Positions 14,777-22,900 of a DNA stretch of 32,622 bases are shown here, one piece after another; the first letter of the stretch is position 1, and each line of letters begins with the position of its first letter. The notes beneath the pieces are model-generated. The model was not told where the DNA came from, did no database searches, and worked only from the letters and a program-made list of their open reading frames with translations. Position numbers and translations under genes: made by a program. Origin of the DNA: Candidatus Peribacter sp. (GTDB lineage: Bacteria > Patescibacteriota > Gracilibacteria > Peribacterales > Peribacteraceae); the NCBI GenBank assembly GCA_018652955.1, contig JABIBA010000005.1, positions 1 to 32,622 on the forward strand, given 5' to 3'.

Positions 14777-15634
14777 ATGACTGACTCACTTGGAACAATC
14801 CTTTCTGGAAGCTGGAAATACTTTACAGCTCATATTCGTCCGATTCTTATCGCTTCGATAATTTTTGGAGTATTAATGTTTGGCTTGCAGAAGGTATTAG
14901 AAGTGCAGACAACTGGAAATATCGAAAAGCATTTTGGGGACATAGAGCAAATGCAAGAACTTGCTGAGCGTATAGAGGATGGAGATGAAGAGGCTTTCCA
15001 AGAGATGATGGACCAAATGGGAATGGTAGGAGAGGAAGGAGAACTTGATGAGAAAGCTTTGGCAGGTCTAGCATCGGGAATGATGGGAAACATGATGCCG
15101 ATGTTCGGTCTCTTCTTTATTACAATGATGCTCCTCACCCTTGTAACAAGCACGTTCTATATCGTGCTCGCTCTTGAGAGTTCTCAGAGTGCTATGACTG
15201 TATTTAAGAAAGTCCCAGCCCTACTACTGCCAATGCTTGGAGTGTGGATTTGGAGTTTCCTTCGGTCGTTTGCATGGATCCCTGTTGTAGGAATTATCCC
15301 TGCAATTATCATAGGACCAAGACTTACGTTGAGTAGTGTTATTCTCGTAAAAGAAAAGAAGGGCGTATTCGAAAGTGTGAAGGCAAGTTACACAAGGACA
15401 GGTGGATACTGGGGAAAGATCGTTGGGAATGGCATCGTAGGTGCACTTGTGGTAATGCTCGCGGTCTTAGTACTTAGTCTTGGAATTGGAATAGTCGGCT
15501 CTGTGTCTATGACAGGGGCTGCTATAGCAGGAGCTATCTTGCAGAGTGCAACGACTGCATACGCGACCATCTTTATTGTAGGACTCAGCAATACAATTAT
15601 TGCCAATCCTAAAGCGTCTGCTACATCTAAATAA
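14777..15634 (+). CDS. Multi-pass membrane protein, unknown, with Met-rich loop
   Basis: 285 residues. Hydrophobic segments lie at about 22-40, 106-133, 148-180, 215-243 and 248-275. Between the first two is an acidic, Met-rich loop (about 48-108; MMDQMGMVGEEGELDE and GMMGNMMPMFG). The SVILVKEKKGVFESVKASYT segment between helices resembles the DUF975/glycerophosphodiesterase-membrane-domain type of integral proteins, often seen beside exporters. That assignment is weak. It follows dprA by 29 nt and ends at a bidirectional terminator. Function unknown. Confidence 0.75.
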   Translation: MTDSLGTILSGSWKYFTAHIRPILIASIIFGVLMFGLQKVLEVQTTGNIEKHFGDIEQMQELAERIEDGDEEAFQEMMDQMGMVGEEGELDEKALAGLASGMMGNMMPMFGLFFITMMLLTLVTSTFYIVLALESSQSAMTVFKKVPALLLPMLGVWIWSFLRSFAWIPVVGIIPAIIIGPRLTLSSVILVKEKKGVFESVKASYTRTGGYWGKIVGNGIVGALVVMLAVLVLSLGIGIVGSVSMTGAAIAGAILQSATTAYATIFIVGLSNTIIANPKASATSK

Positions 15635-15644
15635 TCAGATAATA

Positions 15645-15676
15645 AAAAACACCTTTCTATTGCGAGAGGTGTTTTT
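15645..15676. terminator. Bidirectional rho-independent terminator
   Basis: AAAAACACCT ... AGGTGTTTTT with an inner TTC/GAG continuation forms a stem, with T runs readable on both strands. It ends the membrane protein gene (+) and the 45-aa small gene (-). Confidence 0.9.
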
Positions 15677-15690
15677 AATATTCTAATTAA

Positions 15691-15828
15691 TTACTCAATT
15701 GAATCTAGTTGCTCCGTCAATGCATCAGTAACTTCTGTAAGAGTAGTTTCAACATCAGTTTCTGTAGGCAATTCTGCTACAGCTACTGTTTCATCTGTTT
15801 CTGCGAAGCTTGGGTGTTCTCCTGGCAT
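15691..15828 (-). CDS. Small acidic 45-aa protein
   Basis: Forty-five codons, ATG to TAA, beginning MPGEHPSFAETDETVAVAEL and continuing as a Thr/Glu/Val-rich acidic chain to EQLDSIE. No Cys, no membrane segment, no family recognised. Evidence that it is real: a good promoter on the same strand (TTGAAC, 16-nt spacer, TATGAT), a terminator 14 nt past the stop, and a protein-like regular composition. It fills an otherwise empty gap. Function unknown. Confidence 0.6.
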   Translation of the reverse strand: MPGEHPSFAETDETVAVAELPTETDVETTLTEVTDALTEQLDSIE

Positions 15829-15854
15829 GAGGTGTGGGGGAAAAATACGTTCCT

Positions 15855-15882
15855 ATCATACTACTTCAGCTTTGAAGTTCAA
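15855..15882 (-). promoter_or_regulatory. Promoter of the 45-aa small gene
   Basis: On the minus strand TTGAAC (15877-15882), 16-nt spacer, TATGAT (15855-15860). One of the better promoters in the window. The ATG lies 26 nt downstream of the -10. Confidence 0.6.
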
Positions 15883-15921
15883 TAACCTTCTTTGGTATTT
15901 AGTAATAGGCTTCACAGAGCC

Positions 15922-15956
15922 AAAAAAATACCTAAGAAGCACTTAGACGTTCTTAG
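15922..15956 (-). terminator. Terminator of the tpiA operon
   Basis: On the minus strand CTAAGAA - 11-nt loop - TTCTTAG is followed by TATTTTTTT. The first stem arm overlaps the stop codon of the 177-aa gene, an economical arrangement. Confidence 0.7.
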
Positions 15957-16486
15957 TTTGGGGTCGTTAATATGACATAGATGAGCATGAGGACCAGTAG
16001 TCCAAATAATCCAAGACCCCATAGGAATTCACCTTTTCTTACAGAGACATCTTTTTTGGCAATGGTCTCAGCAGATTCTCTTCCGAAACCAAATTCATTT
16101 TTGAGATAGGAGAAAATTTCTTCATTGCGTTCATAGGAATATCCCATCAGGTTTACAGATATATTTTGAGCAGCATCTTTAAGAATAATATATTTACGCC
16201 TTTTGTTTTGTAGTATTTCTAGGCGACAGTCTAAAATTTTACATAATTGTTTATCTTTACTCGTTATTACCTGAATACTGTCTCCTTTTCGGATAAATAG
16301 GACAATATCTTGCAGGGAAATCACAATAGCAAATGCAATCGCACACAGGAATGCTATGGGAGCGCTAAACGCTTGAGATGTTTTATATCCAGTGACGAGT
16401 CCTGCATACATCACGATAAATCCACCAATAGTGAGTATTGCTGGTATCCACAGACAGGTGTGATTGGCCTTTATTCTGATAAACAT
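15953..16486 (-). CDS. Unknown membrane protein downstream of tpiA
   Basis: 177 residues. Membrane segments lie at about 11-31, 40-62 and 152-173. Between the second and third is a soluble domain of about 85 residues (RKGDSIQVITSKDKQLCKIL, KYIILKDAAQNISVNLMGYS, then an amphipathic helix FSYLKNEFGFG). The soluble part looks like a small beta domain, perhaps PH-like, but no family is certain. The start codon lies one base after the tpiA stop (TAA-T-ATG), so the two genes are co-transcribed and probably translationally coupled. The stop codon sits inside the terminator stem. Confidence 0.8.
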   Translation of the reverse strand: MFIRIKANHTCLWIPAILTIGGFIVMYAGLVTGYKTSQAFSAPIAFLCAIAFAIVISLQDIVLFIRKGDSIQVITSKDKQLCKILDCRLEILQNKRRKYIILKDAAQNISVNLMGYSYERNEEIFSYLKNEFGFGRESAETIAKKDVSVRKGEFLWGLGLFGLLVLMLIYVILTTPN

Positions 16487-16487
16487 A

Positions 16488-17198
16488 TTATGAAAGGGAA
16501 GTAGCCATTTCGACTATCGCTCCAAAGTCAGTAGGTTTTAGAGATGCCCCACCGATAAGCCCTCCATCGATATCATCTTGTGAGAGGAGCTCTTCTGCGT
16601 TGTCAGGTTTCATTGACCCACCGTAAAGTATTCTTGTCACATCACGTCTATCTTCAGGGATCAAACTTCTGATAAATGCATGCATTTCTTGGGCTTGCTC
16701 AGGACTTGCGGTCTTTCCTGTGCCTATTGCCCAAACAGGCTCGTAGGCAATCGTAATTTCAGACTCAAGAGGTAGGACTGCTATCTGTGCTTTAACAATA
16801 TCCTTTTCTTTGCCAGCGTCTCGCTCACTTTCTGTTTCCCCAACGCATACAACAGGATGAAGACCGAGTTCTAGGGCTGCAATGCACTGTGCCGCAACGT
16901 CTTCATTAGTCTCTCCGTGGTCTGCTCTACGCTCACTGTGGCCACAAAGCGCATAGAGGCACCCGAGGTCTTTACACATCTTAAGGCTAACATCACCGGT
17001 GTGGGCTCCATGATCTTCTGTATGACCGTGTTGTGGGCCACAAAGGATCTTTGCATCTATGCATCCAGGAAGATCTAAGAAGCTTGGAAACACGACAACG
17101 TCGACATCTGCGTGGGTCTGGTAAGTAGAACCTGAATCTAATGCTCCTGATGGAGCGCTATTCATTTTCCAGTTGCCGGCGATGAGGTATTTTCGCAT
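16488..17198 (-). CDS. tpiA: Triose-phosphate isomerase
   Basis: 236 residues from the ATG giving MRKYLIAGNWKMN, the family N-terminus; an upstream ATG would add 12 unlikely residues. Active-site residues are visible: Asn and Lys in AGNWKMN, catalytic His in LCGHSERR, catalytic Glu in IAYEPVWAIGTGK, and phosphate-binding LYGGSMKPDNAEEL and GLIGGASL. It interconverts dihydroxyacetone phosphate and glyceraldehyde 3-phosphate. It is slightly shorter than the typical 250. It is divergent from rpiB and shares a 66-bp promoter region with it. An extended -10 (TG-A-TATGCT) ends 8 nt before its ATG. Confidence 0.96.
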   Translation of the reverse strand: MRKYLIAGNWKMNSAPSGALDSGSTYQTHADVDVVVFPSFLDLPGCIDAKILCGPQHGHTEDHGAHTGDVSLKMCKDLGCLYALCGHSERRADHGETNEDVAAQCIAALELGLHPVVCVGETESERDAGKEKDIVKAQIAVLPLESEITIAYEPVWAIGTGKTASPEQAQEMHAFIRSLIPEDRRDVTRILYGGSMKPDNAEELLSQDDIDGGLIGGASLKPTDFGAIVEMATSLS

Positions 17199-17206
17199 AT
17201 GCTGTA

Positions 17207-17215
17207 AGCATATCA
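17207..17215 (-). promoter_or_regulatory. Extended -10 promoter of tpiA
   Basis: On the minus strand TG-A-TATGCT, 8 nt before the tpiA ATG, implying leaderless mRNA. Confidence 0.55.
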
Positions 17216-17223
17216 CTGGAGTC

Positions 17224-17240
17224 CCCCTACACAATAGGGG
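17224..17240. promoter_or_regulatory. Inverted repeat between tpiA and rpiB, candidate operator
   Basis: CCCCTA-CACAA-TAGGGG, a perfect 6-bp inverted repeat lying between the two divergent -10 elements. Its place suggests a shared binding site for a regulator of sugar-phosphate genes. This is inference. Confidence 0.4.
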
Positions 17241-17250
17241 AAAACCGCTG

Positions 17251-17256
17251 TACCAT
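17251..17256 (+). promoter_or_regulatory. -10 element of the rpiB operon
   Basis: TACCAT, preceded directly by TG, 8 nt before the rpiB ATG. The same hexamer serves rplO. Confidence 0.45.
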
Positions 17257-17264
17257 CAGCGCGT

Positions 17265-17708
17265 ATGACAACTCCAGAACATATAGTACTCGCTGCAGAT
17301 CACGCTGGTTTCACTCTAAAAGAAGCCATTAAGGCGTATTTGGCAGAGAAAGGTATTGATGTCATTGATGTAGGAACCTTCTCGGATGAGTCGGTCGATT
17401 ACCCAGCAATCATCAGAAAAGGATGCGCAGCAGTGTTGGAGCAAAGTTGTATCGGTATTATCTTTGGTGGAAGTGGAAATGGTGAAGCGATGGCAGCAAA
17501 CAAAGTGTCCGGTATTCGATGTGCTCTTGTGTATAGTGAAGAAACTGCTCGTCTTGCTCGTGCACACAATAATGCAAACGTCATAAGTCTTGGTGCAAGA
17601 TTGACGGATGAGGACTTGGCGAAGAAACTTGTAGACGTTTTCCTCGAAACAGAATTTGAAGGAGACCGACATCAACGTCGTATTGATGACTTAGAAACTT
17701 CTCTATGA
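17265..17708 (+). CDS. rpiB: Ribose-5-phosphate isomerase B
   Basis: 147 residues. Signatures are LAADHAGFTLKEAIKAYL, VGTFSDESVDYP, IIFGGSGNGEAMAANKVSGI, RCALVYSEETARLARAHNNA-NVISLG, and the C-terminal DRHQRRIDDL. It interconverts ribulose 5-phosphate and ribose 5-phosphate. The Cys used as base in E. coli-type RpiB (CGTGIG) is replaced: the loop is GGSGNGE, as in mycobacterial RpiB, where a Glu serves. The gene overlaps rpe by four bases (ATGA), showing a coupled operon. Confidence 0.95.
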   Translation: MTTPEHIVLAADHAGFTLKEAIKAYLAEKGIDVIDVGTFSDESVDYPAIIRKGCAAVLEQSCIGIIFGGSGNGEAMAANKVSGIRCALVYSEETARLARAHNNANVISLGARLTDEDLAKKLVDVFLETEFEGDRHQRRIDDLETSL

Positions 17709-18346
17709 GCCCTATAACTATTACACCATCGATTCTTTCTGCAGACTTTTCCCGTCTGCAAGAGGATATCGACTCTGTGGCAGATAGTGCAGATTGGCTT
17801 CAGGTAGACGTAATGGATGGACACTTCGTGCCAAACTTAAGCTTTGGAGCGCCAGTTCTTAAGTGGATTAAAACCAAGCTTCCTCTAGATATTCATCTTA
17901 TGGTGAGCAATCCTGCGCAGCGTATTCAAGAGTTCCTCGATCTGAAAGTTGCGAATATCACCTTTCACGCAGAAGCAGTATCAAGCACAGAAGAGCAAAA
18001 GAAGCTGATAGAACAGATTCGTGCAGGTGGTGCTACAGCTGGTATTGCTCTTAATCCTGAGACACCGCTAGATACTATTGGAGGCATTATAGAAGATATT
18101 GATCTCCTCCTGATTATGTCCGTGCATCCTGGTTTTGGTGGGCAGGAATTTATAGAACATGTCTTAAGTCAGGTGCAAACAGCTCGGTCTGCCTTCCCAG
18201 ACCTTATTATCCAGATGGATGGGGGAATCAACGACACTACGGCACCAAAGTGTATCGAAGCAGGAGCAAATAACCTTGTTTCCGGCAGCTTTATTTTCGG
18301 AGCGAAGGACCGTACAATGGCAATCGAATCACTGCGATCTTCATGA
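17705..18346 (+). CDS. rpe: Ribulose-phosphate 3-epimerase
   Basis: 213 residues, typical length for this TIM-barrel enzyme. Metal and catalytic motifs are visible: TPSILSADFSRLQEDI, LQVDVMDGHFVPNLSFG, IHLMVSNP, TFHAEAV, GIALNPETPLD, MSVHPGFGGQEF, IQMDGGIND and NLVSGSFIFG. It interconverts ribulose 5-phosphate and xylulose 5-phosphate, next to RpiB in the non-oxidative pentose phosphate pathway. It overlaps rpiB and the following lipoprotein gene by four bases each (ATGA). Confidence 0.97.
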   Translation: MSPITITPSILSADFSRLQEDIDSVADSADWLQVDVMDGHFVPNLSFGAPVLKWIKTKLPLDIHLMVSNPAQRIQEFLDLKVANITFHAEAVSSTEEQKKLIEQIRAGGATAGIALNPETPLDTIGGIIEDIDLLLIMSVHPGFGGQEFIEHVLSQVQTARSAFPDLIIQMDGGINDTTAPKCIEAGANNLVSGSFIFGAKDRTMAIESLRSS

Positions 18347-18801
18347 GATTTCTTTTACCACTCTTCGGCTTAGGAGTTTTGCTATCCGCATGCTCATTTA
18401 CTCCTCAAGGAGATTTGGGGGACCAGAAAATTGCATTAGTAGGACCTGAGGATCAGGCGGTTTCTGTAGATGTAGAAATTGCAGATGACGCAGCTTCTAG
18501 AGCAAAAGGTTTGATGGAAGTAGAGTCACTCGCGATGAATGAGGGGATGCTCTTTATGTTCGAAAAATCAGAGCCACTGACATTCTGGATGAAGAACACT
18601 TTAATACCATTGGACATCATTTTCTTCGATGGGCAAGGCCGTGTAATCGGGGTCGATTCTATGGTGCCATGTCTCGAAGATCCATGCCTCAGATATACTT
18701 CATCGGGACCGGCAAATATTGCCCTAGAAGTACCTGCTGGGTTTGTCGAAACCCATGGAATTGGAGCTGGATGGCGCATCGCGCTTCCCGCTAACCTATA
18801 A
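18343..18801 (+). CDS. DUF192 family lipoprotein
   Basis: 152 residues. A lipoprotein signal (MRFLLPLFGLGVLLSAC, lipobox LSAC) is followed by a DUF192 domain (about 40-150): ASRAKGLMEVESL, MLFMFEKSEPLTFWMKNTLI, PLDIIFFDGQGRVIGVDSM, and the closing ANIALEVPAGFVETHGIGAG. The family is small, extracellular and of unknown function, with conserved W-MKNT and ALE motifs. Two Cys (CLEDPC) may form a disulfide. It is the last gene of the rpiB-rpe operon by four-base overlap. A clear terminator is not visible before purC. Confidence 0.9.
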   Translation: MRFLLPLFGLGVLLSACSFTPQGDLGDQKIALVGPEDQAVSVDVEIADDAASRAKGLMEVESLAMNEGMLFMFEKSEPLTFWMKNTLIPLDIIFFDGQGRVIGVDSMVPCLEDPCLRYTSSGPANIALEVPAGFVETHGIGAGWRIALPANL

Positions 18802-18803
18802 GG

Positions 18804-18872
18804 AAAAACCCAAAATGAGCCTAAAGATTGAGCCTGATTTACTTACTAATATACGGCTCAAGATTTTTTACA
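18804..18872 (-). terminator. Possible terminator-like end of purC
   Basis: On the minus strand TTGAGCC ... GGCTCAA can pair across about 20 nt, overlapping the purC 3' end, and GGGTTTTT follows some distance downstream. The stem-to-T-run distance is not ideal, so the call is tentative. Confidence 0.3.
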
Positions 18873-19828
18873 ATTCTTGATGGAATATCTGGGTCATTTG
18901 GAATGACAAATGTGCCGCCAGTAACCTTTTCAAAGAGCTCAATATATTTGGTTCCAAGCATAACGCGAACCTCATCAGTGATTTCGGGCCATGTCGATTT
19001 ATCACCATATTCAAAGCCCTGTTCTCGTAGCCAAAGACGGAAAAATTCCTTATCCAAACTCTCTGGCTCTTGCCCCGCATCGAACCGCTCTTGGTAGGAA
19101 TTTTCCACCCAGAAGCGTGAAGAATCTGGTGTGTGGACCTCATCTGCGATCGTAAGAACGCCGTTTTCGTCGTATCCCATCTCATATTTGGTATCAACAA
19201 GGATCAAACCTCTTTGTGCTGCCAATTCCTGCCCTCTTCGGAATACGGCAAAGGCCTTTTCTTCGATCTCAGCCCATTGCTCAGGGGTCGATAATCCTTG
19301 TTCAAAAATCCCATTAGCATCAATCAATTCATCATCTTCGCCCTTTGTTGTAGGGGTTAGAATGATATCGTCAAACTTCTGGTTTTTAACCATTCCCTCT
19401 GGGAGGGTATTTCCGCAGTAATTTCGCACTCCTTCTTTGTAATTTACCCATACGGCAGTTTTACTGGATCCTGTTAGATAAGCGCGAACGACTATCTCTA
19501 CAGGGATCATAGTAAGATCCTTCACAACGACGACATTTGGATCTGGGTTTTCGATAACCTGCGTTGCCATAATATCGCTGATTTGGTCGAACCACCATGA
19601 GCTAATTTGAGTCAAAACTTGCCCTTTTAGAGGAATAGTTGTCCAGTTAATATCAAAAGCGGACTGCCTATCTGTCGCAACGAGGAATCGTCTCTTCTGG
19701 TCCTTTTGAAGGTATACATCGCGAACCTTACCGCCATAGCGCTCTCCAAGACCTTGCAAATCAGTTGTTTCAAGCGTTGTGTCAAGAAAGGGCTCTAGGG
19801 CCGATGATGTGAGGGCTGTATTTGTCAT
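18839..19828 (-). CDS. purC: SAICAR synthetase (PurC)
   Basis: 329 residues, the longer type of the family. Motifs in order are YGGKVRDVYLQKDQKRRFLV, ATDRQSAFDINWTTIPLKG, VLTQISSWWFD, MIPVEIVVRAYLTGSS, LILVDTKYEMGYDENG, LTIADEVHTPDSSRFW, and the end GTKYIELFEKVTGGTF. It joins aspartate to CAIR in de novo purine synthesis. It stands alone, without other pur genes. It is divergent from the giant gene; the 141-bp gap holds both promoters. Confidence 0.96.
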   Translation of the reverse strand: MTNTALTSSALEPFLDTTLETTDLQGLGERYGGKVRDVYLQKDQKRRFLVATDRQSAFDINWTTIPLKGQVLTQISSWWFDQISDIMATQVIENPDPNVVVVKDLTMIPVEIVVRAYLTGSSKTAVWVNYKEGVRNYCGNTLPEGMVKNQKFDDIILTPTTKGEDDELIDANGIFEQGLSTPEQWAEIEEKAFAVFRRGQELAAQRGLILVDTKYEMGYDENGVLTIADEVHTPDSSRFWVENSYQERFDAGQEPESLDKEFFRLWLREQGFEYGDKSTWPEITDEVRVMLGTKYIELFEKVTGGTFVIPNDPDIPSRIVKNLEPYISK

Positions 19829-19841
19829 AATTTATGCTCAT

Positions 19842-19871
19842 ATCGTACATGTTCTAGGCTCATTTCTACAA
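19842..19871 (-). promoter_or_regulatory. Promoter of purC
   Basis: On the minus strand TTGTAG (19866-19871), 18-nt spacer, TACGAT (19842-19847), with 13 nt to the ATG. The same TTGTAG -35 is seen at 12295. Confidence 0.45.
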
Positions 19872-19881
19872 AAAAACCCAA

Positions 19882-19910
19882 TTGAGAAAAAGCTGTTTTT
19901 CGGCTATAAT
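19882..19910 (+). promoter_or_regulatory. Promoter of the giant surface-protein gene
   Basis: TTGAGA (19882-19887), 17-nt spacer, TATAAT (19905-19910). This is the best match to the housekeeping consensus in the window. A leader of about 53 nt follows, carrying a perfect palindrome. Confidence 0.75.
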
Positions 19911-19935
19911 AAGATGATATATCAAAAAAAACCCA

Positions 19936-19952
19936 ATGAGCCTCAGGCTCAT
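19936..19952. promoter_or_regulatory. Leader hairpin ATGAGCC-TCA-GGCTCAT
   Basis: A 7-bp perfect stem with 3-nt loop in the 5' leader of the giant gene. On the minus strand it is followed by TGGGTTTTTTTT and would act as a terminator for antisense transcription. On the plus strand it is a leader stem-loop. Near-identical palindromes recur at 20236-20249 and 20662-20676 within the gene. Confidence 0.6.
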
Positions 19953-19969
19953 CCACACAAACACTACAC

Positions 19970-22900
19970 ATGACATCAGAAGTCGACTTCCTCCTCCCGG
20001 GATCTATAGAAAATATTCACCAAGCAGTGAATAGTTTTTCTGGAGAGGGTTCACTTCTTAAACTTACGAAGAAGCAGAGGCAGCAGTGGATCTCAACTCT
20101 TCTTGGTTCATGTGAATATGATCAACTGTCAAGAAATGACAAAGGTCTCGTTCGCCAATATATTCAAAATGAAACAGGGTACTCCAGAGCACAAACTGCG
20201 AGACTGATTAGTTCGAGTCTCAAGGCTATTCGCACTGAGCCTCAGGTTCTTATGCCACAGGTGGAAGCAAAGAAGCTTTTGCCACTACGAACAATCACAC
20301 TTACATCTGCTGTAGGAGTAATGCTCCTTCTCGTAATGTCTCGTCCAGAAACGGGGATCGAATTTCTCAATGCTGATGTGCAGAAGACTCTCACGGTCTC
20401 ATCAGAGATTCCCAAGGATCCATTTGATCCTAAAGATCCAGAACTAACTCAGGCAGTTCCCGTTCGTACGACTGTATATTCCTTGCTAGATTCTGGTAAG
20501 CACCCACTCTTCGTTCAGCAAGAGAACGTAGCATTCTCTGCAGACGTCGCCGTTGCATACGAAAAGATCGTAGCGGTGACAGTTTCAGAGTTAGAGAAGC
20601 GTGTTGCTCTGCGTCGCAGTTTACGGTCCTTAAGGACAGCGTTTACAACTGCTGTGCGTCCTGAGCCTCAGGCTCAAGAGATGAAACAGGCCGCACCATC
20701 ATCTACTGAGGTAGTTGAGCAAGTTTCCGGACATCGCATTCTGCGACTTGGTGCATCTACTATTAACCAAGAGGGAGCTGTAACACAGGTTCGTGGTCGT
20801 ACAACTGCACATGATACACGTGCAGGATTGATGGCTGATATATTCAGGCGAGCTGCACAGCGCAGAGCTGCTAGGATTGTGTTCGTCCCAGAAGAAGATC
20901 GTTACAGTCCTCCAGAGGTGGTGCATGCAAGTGCGGGGCCAATCTACGCATCTGCTCCAAACATCTGGAATGCAATGGGGAGTGGAGATGACGGACAGGT
21001 ATTGATGGTAGTTGATGGAACACCGCAGTGGACATTCATCAACAAGACCAATGTAGAGCAACTCCCATCTGGATATGTGAGTCGTCGTGGAGGAGGAAGT
21101 GGACGAGGAGGCGGAGGTGGAGGAGGTGGATCTTCTGGATCCGATGGAGCTGCAGGTGCAGATGGAGCTGCGGGAGCAGCAGGTGCTTCAGGTGCTGACG
21201 GAGCAGATGGTCCTACACTTGGAATCTATAACTCACTCATCCTTGAAAGTTCTGGAGGCCTAGAAGCTGGAAATGCCAGCGGACAGAAGCTTATACAAGT
21301 AGGACTACTTACATCATCTGGAAAATTGATTGTCGAAAATGATGTTCGGTTTAATTCTGGTGTGATCATCAACGGAGTGTCATACCTCTTCCCATCTTCT
21401 GATGGCAGCGCTTCTGGGAAAGTACTGCATACAGACGGTAATGGAAACCTAAGCTGGTCTACAGATGACGGTGCTGGAGGGGGAACAACAGAGTATGCAG
21501 GTCAGGGACTGAACAAAAATGGAGATAATTTCATTTCTCTCAATTCAGCTCTTACTGGAACAGACATTCTCGCTCTCAACTCGCTCCGATCAAGCGGAAC
21601 ATTAGTAGTTGCAGGGACATCTACGCTCTCTGGAGCTGTGACGATCAACGATGAAATCGCCTTTGGTTCTGGTCTCATCATCAACGGTGTTACCTACAGA
21701 TACCCAAGTTCAGATGGATCTGCTTCTGGAAAGGTTCTTTCGACAGATGGAAATGGAAACCTCTCTTGGTCTGATGATGACACAGGAGGCTCATCTCTCT
21801 CTGCAGGGCAGGGAATAAGTATCGCTTCAGACTTCATCACATTAACTTCAACACTCACAGGAACATCTGTTCACGCTATCGATCGCCTCTCTTCTTCTGG
21901 AGTATTGCTTGTCGATGGGGATGCAGATATTCGTGGAATTCTTTCGGGTGCTGTAGTGAAGGCAACAAACAGCCTCGCATCCTCTGGATCTCTCCAGGTA
22001 GAAGGTGCTGCTAATATTCACGGAACACTCTCAGGAAACACGATTGCAGGATTCAATCTTTCCGATTGTAATGGCGCATCAAACAAGCTTGTCTACAACG
22101 CAGCAAGTCAGCGATTTGAGTGTGAAGGGGATACTGATACCACCATTGCAGATACAGATACCACATACACAGAAGGCCAAGGCTTAACCCTTGATGGAAC
22201 AACTTTCTCCCTAACAGCTGCACATTCAGGAACAACTATCGAAGGAACAACTCTCCTTTCTGGAGCCCTTGTTCACGCTCAAAATGGACTGACATCATCT
22301 GGAACTCTTCAGGTAGATGGAGCTGTAGAATTTGGATCCACACTCACGATTGGAGGAGTGACCTATGTCTTCCCTGTAGGAAATGCTTCTGCCACAGGAA
22401 AAGTCCTTAAGTCAGATGGAAGTGGAAACCTCTCATGGTCTGACGATACCGATACCACTGTTGCAGATACCGACACGACCTACAGTGCAGGACAGGGAAC
22501 AAGTATCGATGGCGCTAACTTCATCACGCTCTCAGCAACACTCACTGGAACAGATATCCTCGCACTCAACTCTCTACGTTCCTCAGGAACGTTAGTGGTT
22601 AAAGGCGCATCAACACTCTCTGGAACGACCACTATTCAAGATGATCTCATCGCAAACTCTGGAGCAATCTTTAATGACGAAGTAGTCTTCGGTTCAGGAA
22701 TCATCATCGAGAATATTACCTATCACTTCCCACAAGCGGAGGGAGCGTCAGGTACTGTTCTTGCAACAGATGGAGGAGGAAATCTTACATGGACAACTGC
22801 AGCTTCTTCTCTCTCTGCAGGGCAGGGAATCAGTATTGATTCAGACTTCATCACTCTCACAGAAACCCTCACAGGAACATCACTTCAAGTTTCTGACTCA

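Noticed and set aside
13500-18350. UGA recoded as an amino acid
   Set aside because: TGA ends dprA, rpiB and rpe exactly at expected family ends and at ATGA junctions, so it is a real stop here.
19970-20230. Remnant of an insertion sequence
   Set aside because: Only the HTH-like part is present, in frame with a membrane anchor and behind a good promoter; no inverted ends, target duplication or catalytic domain were seen.
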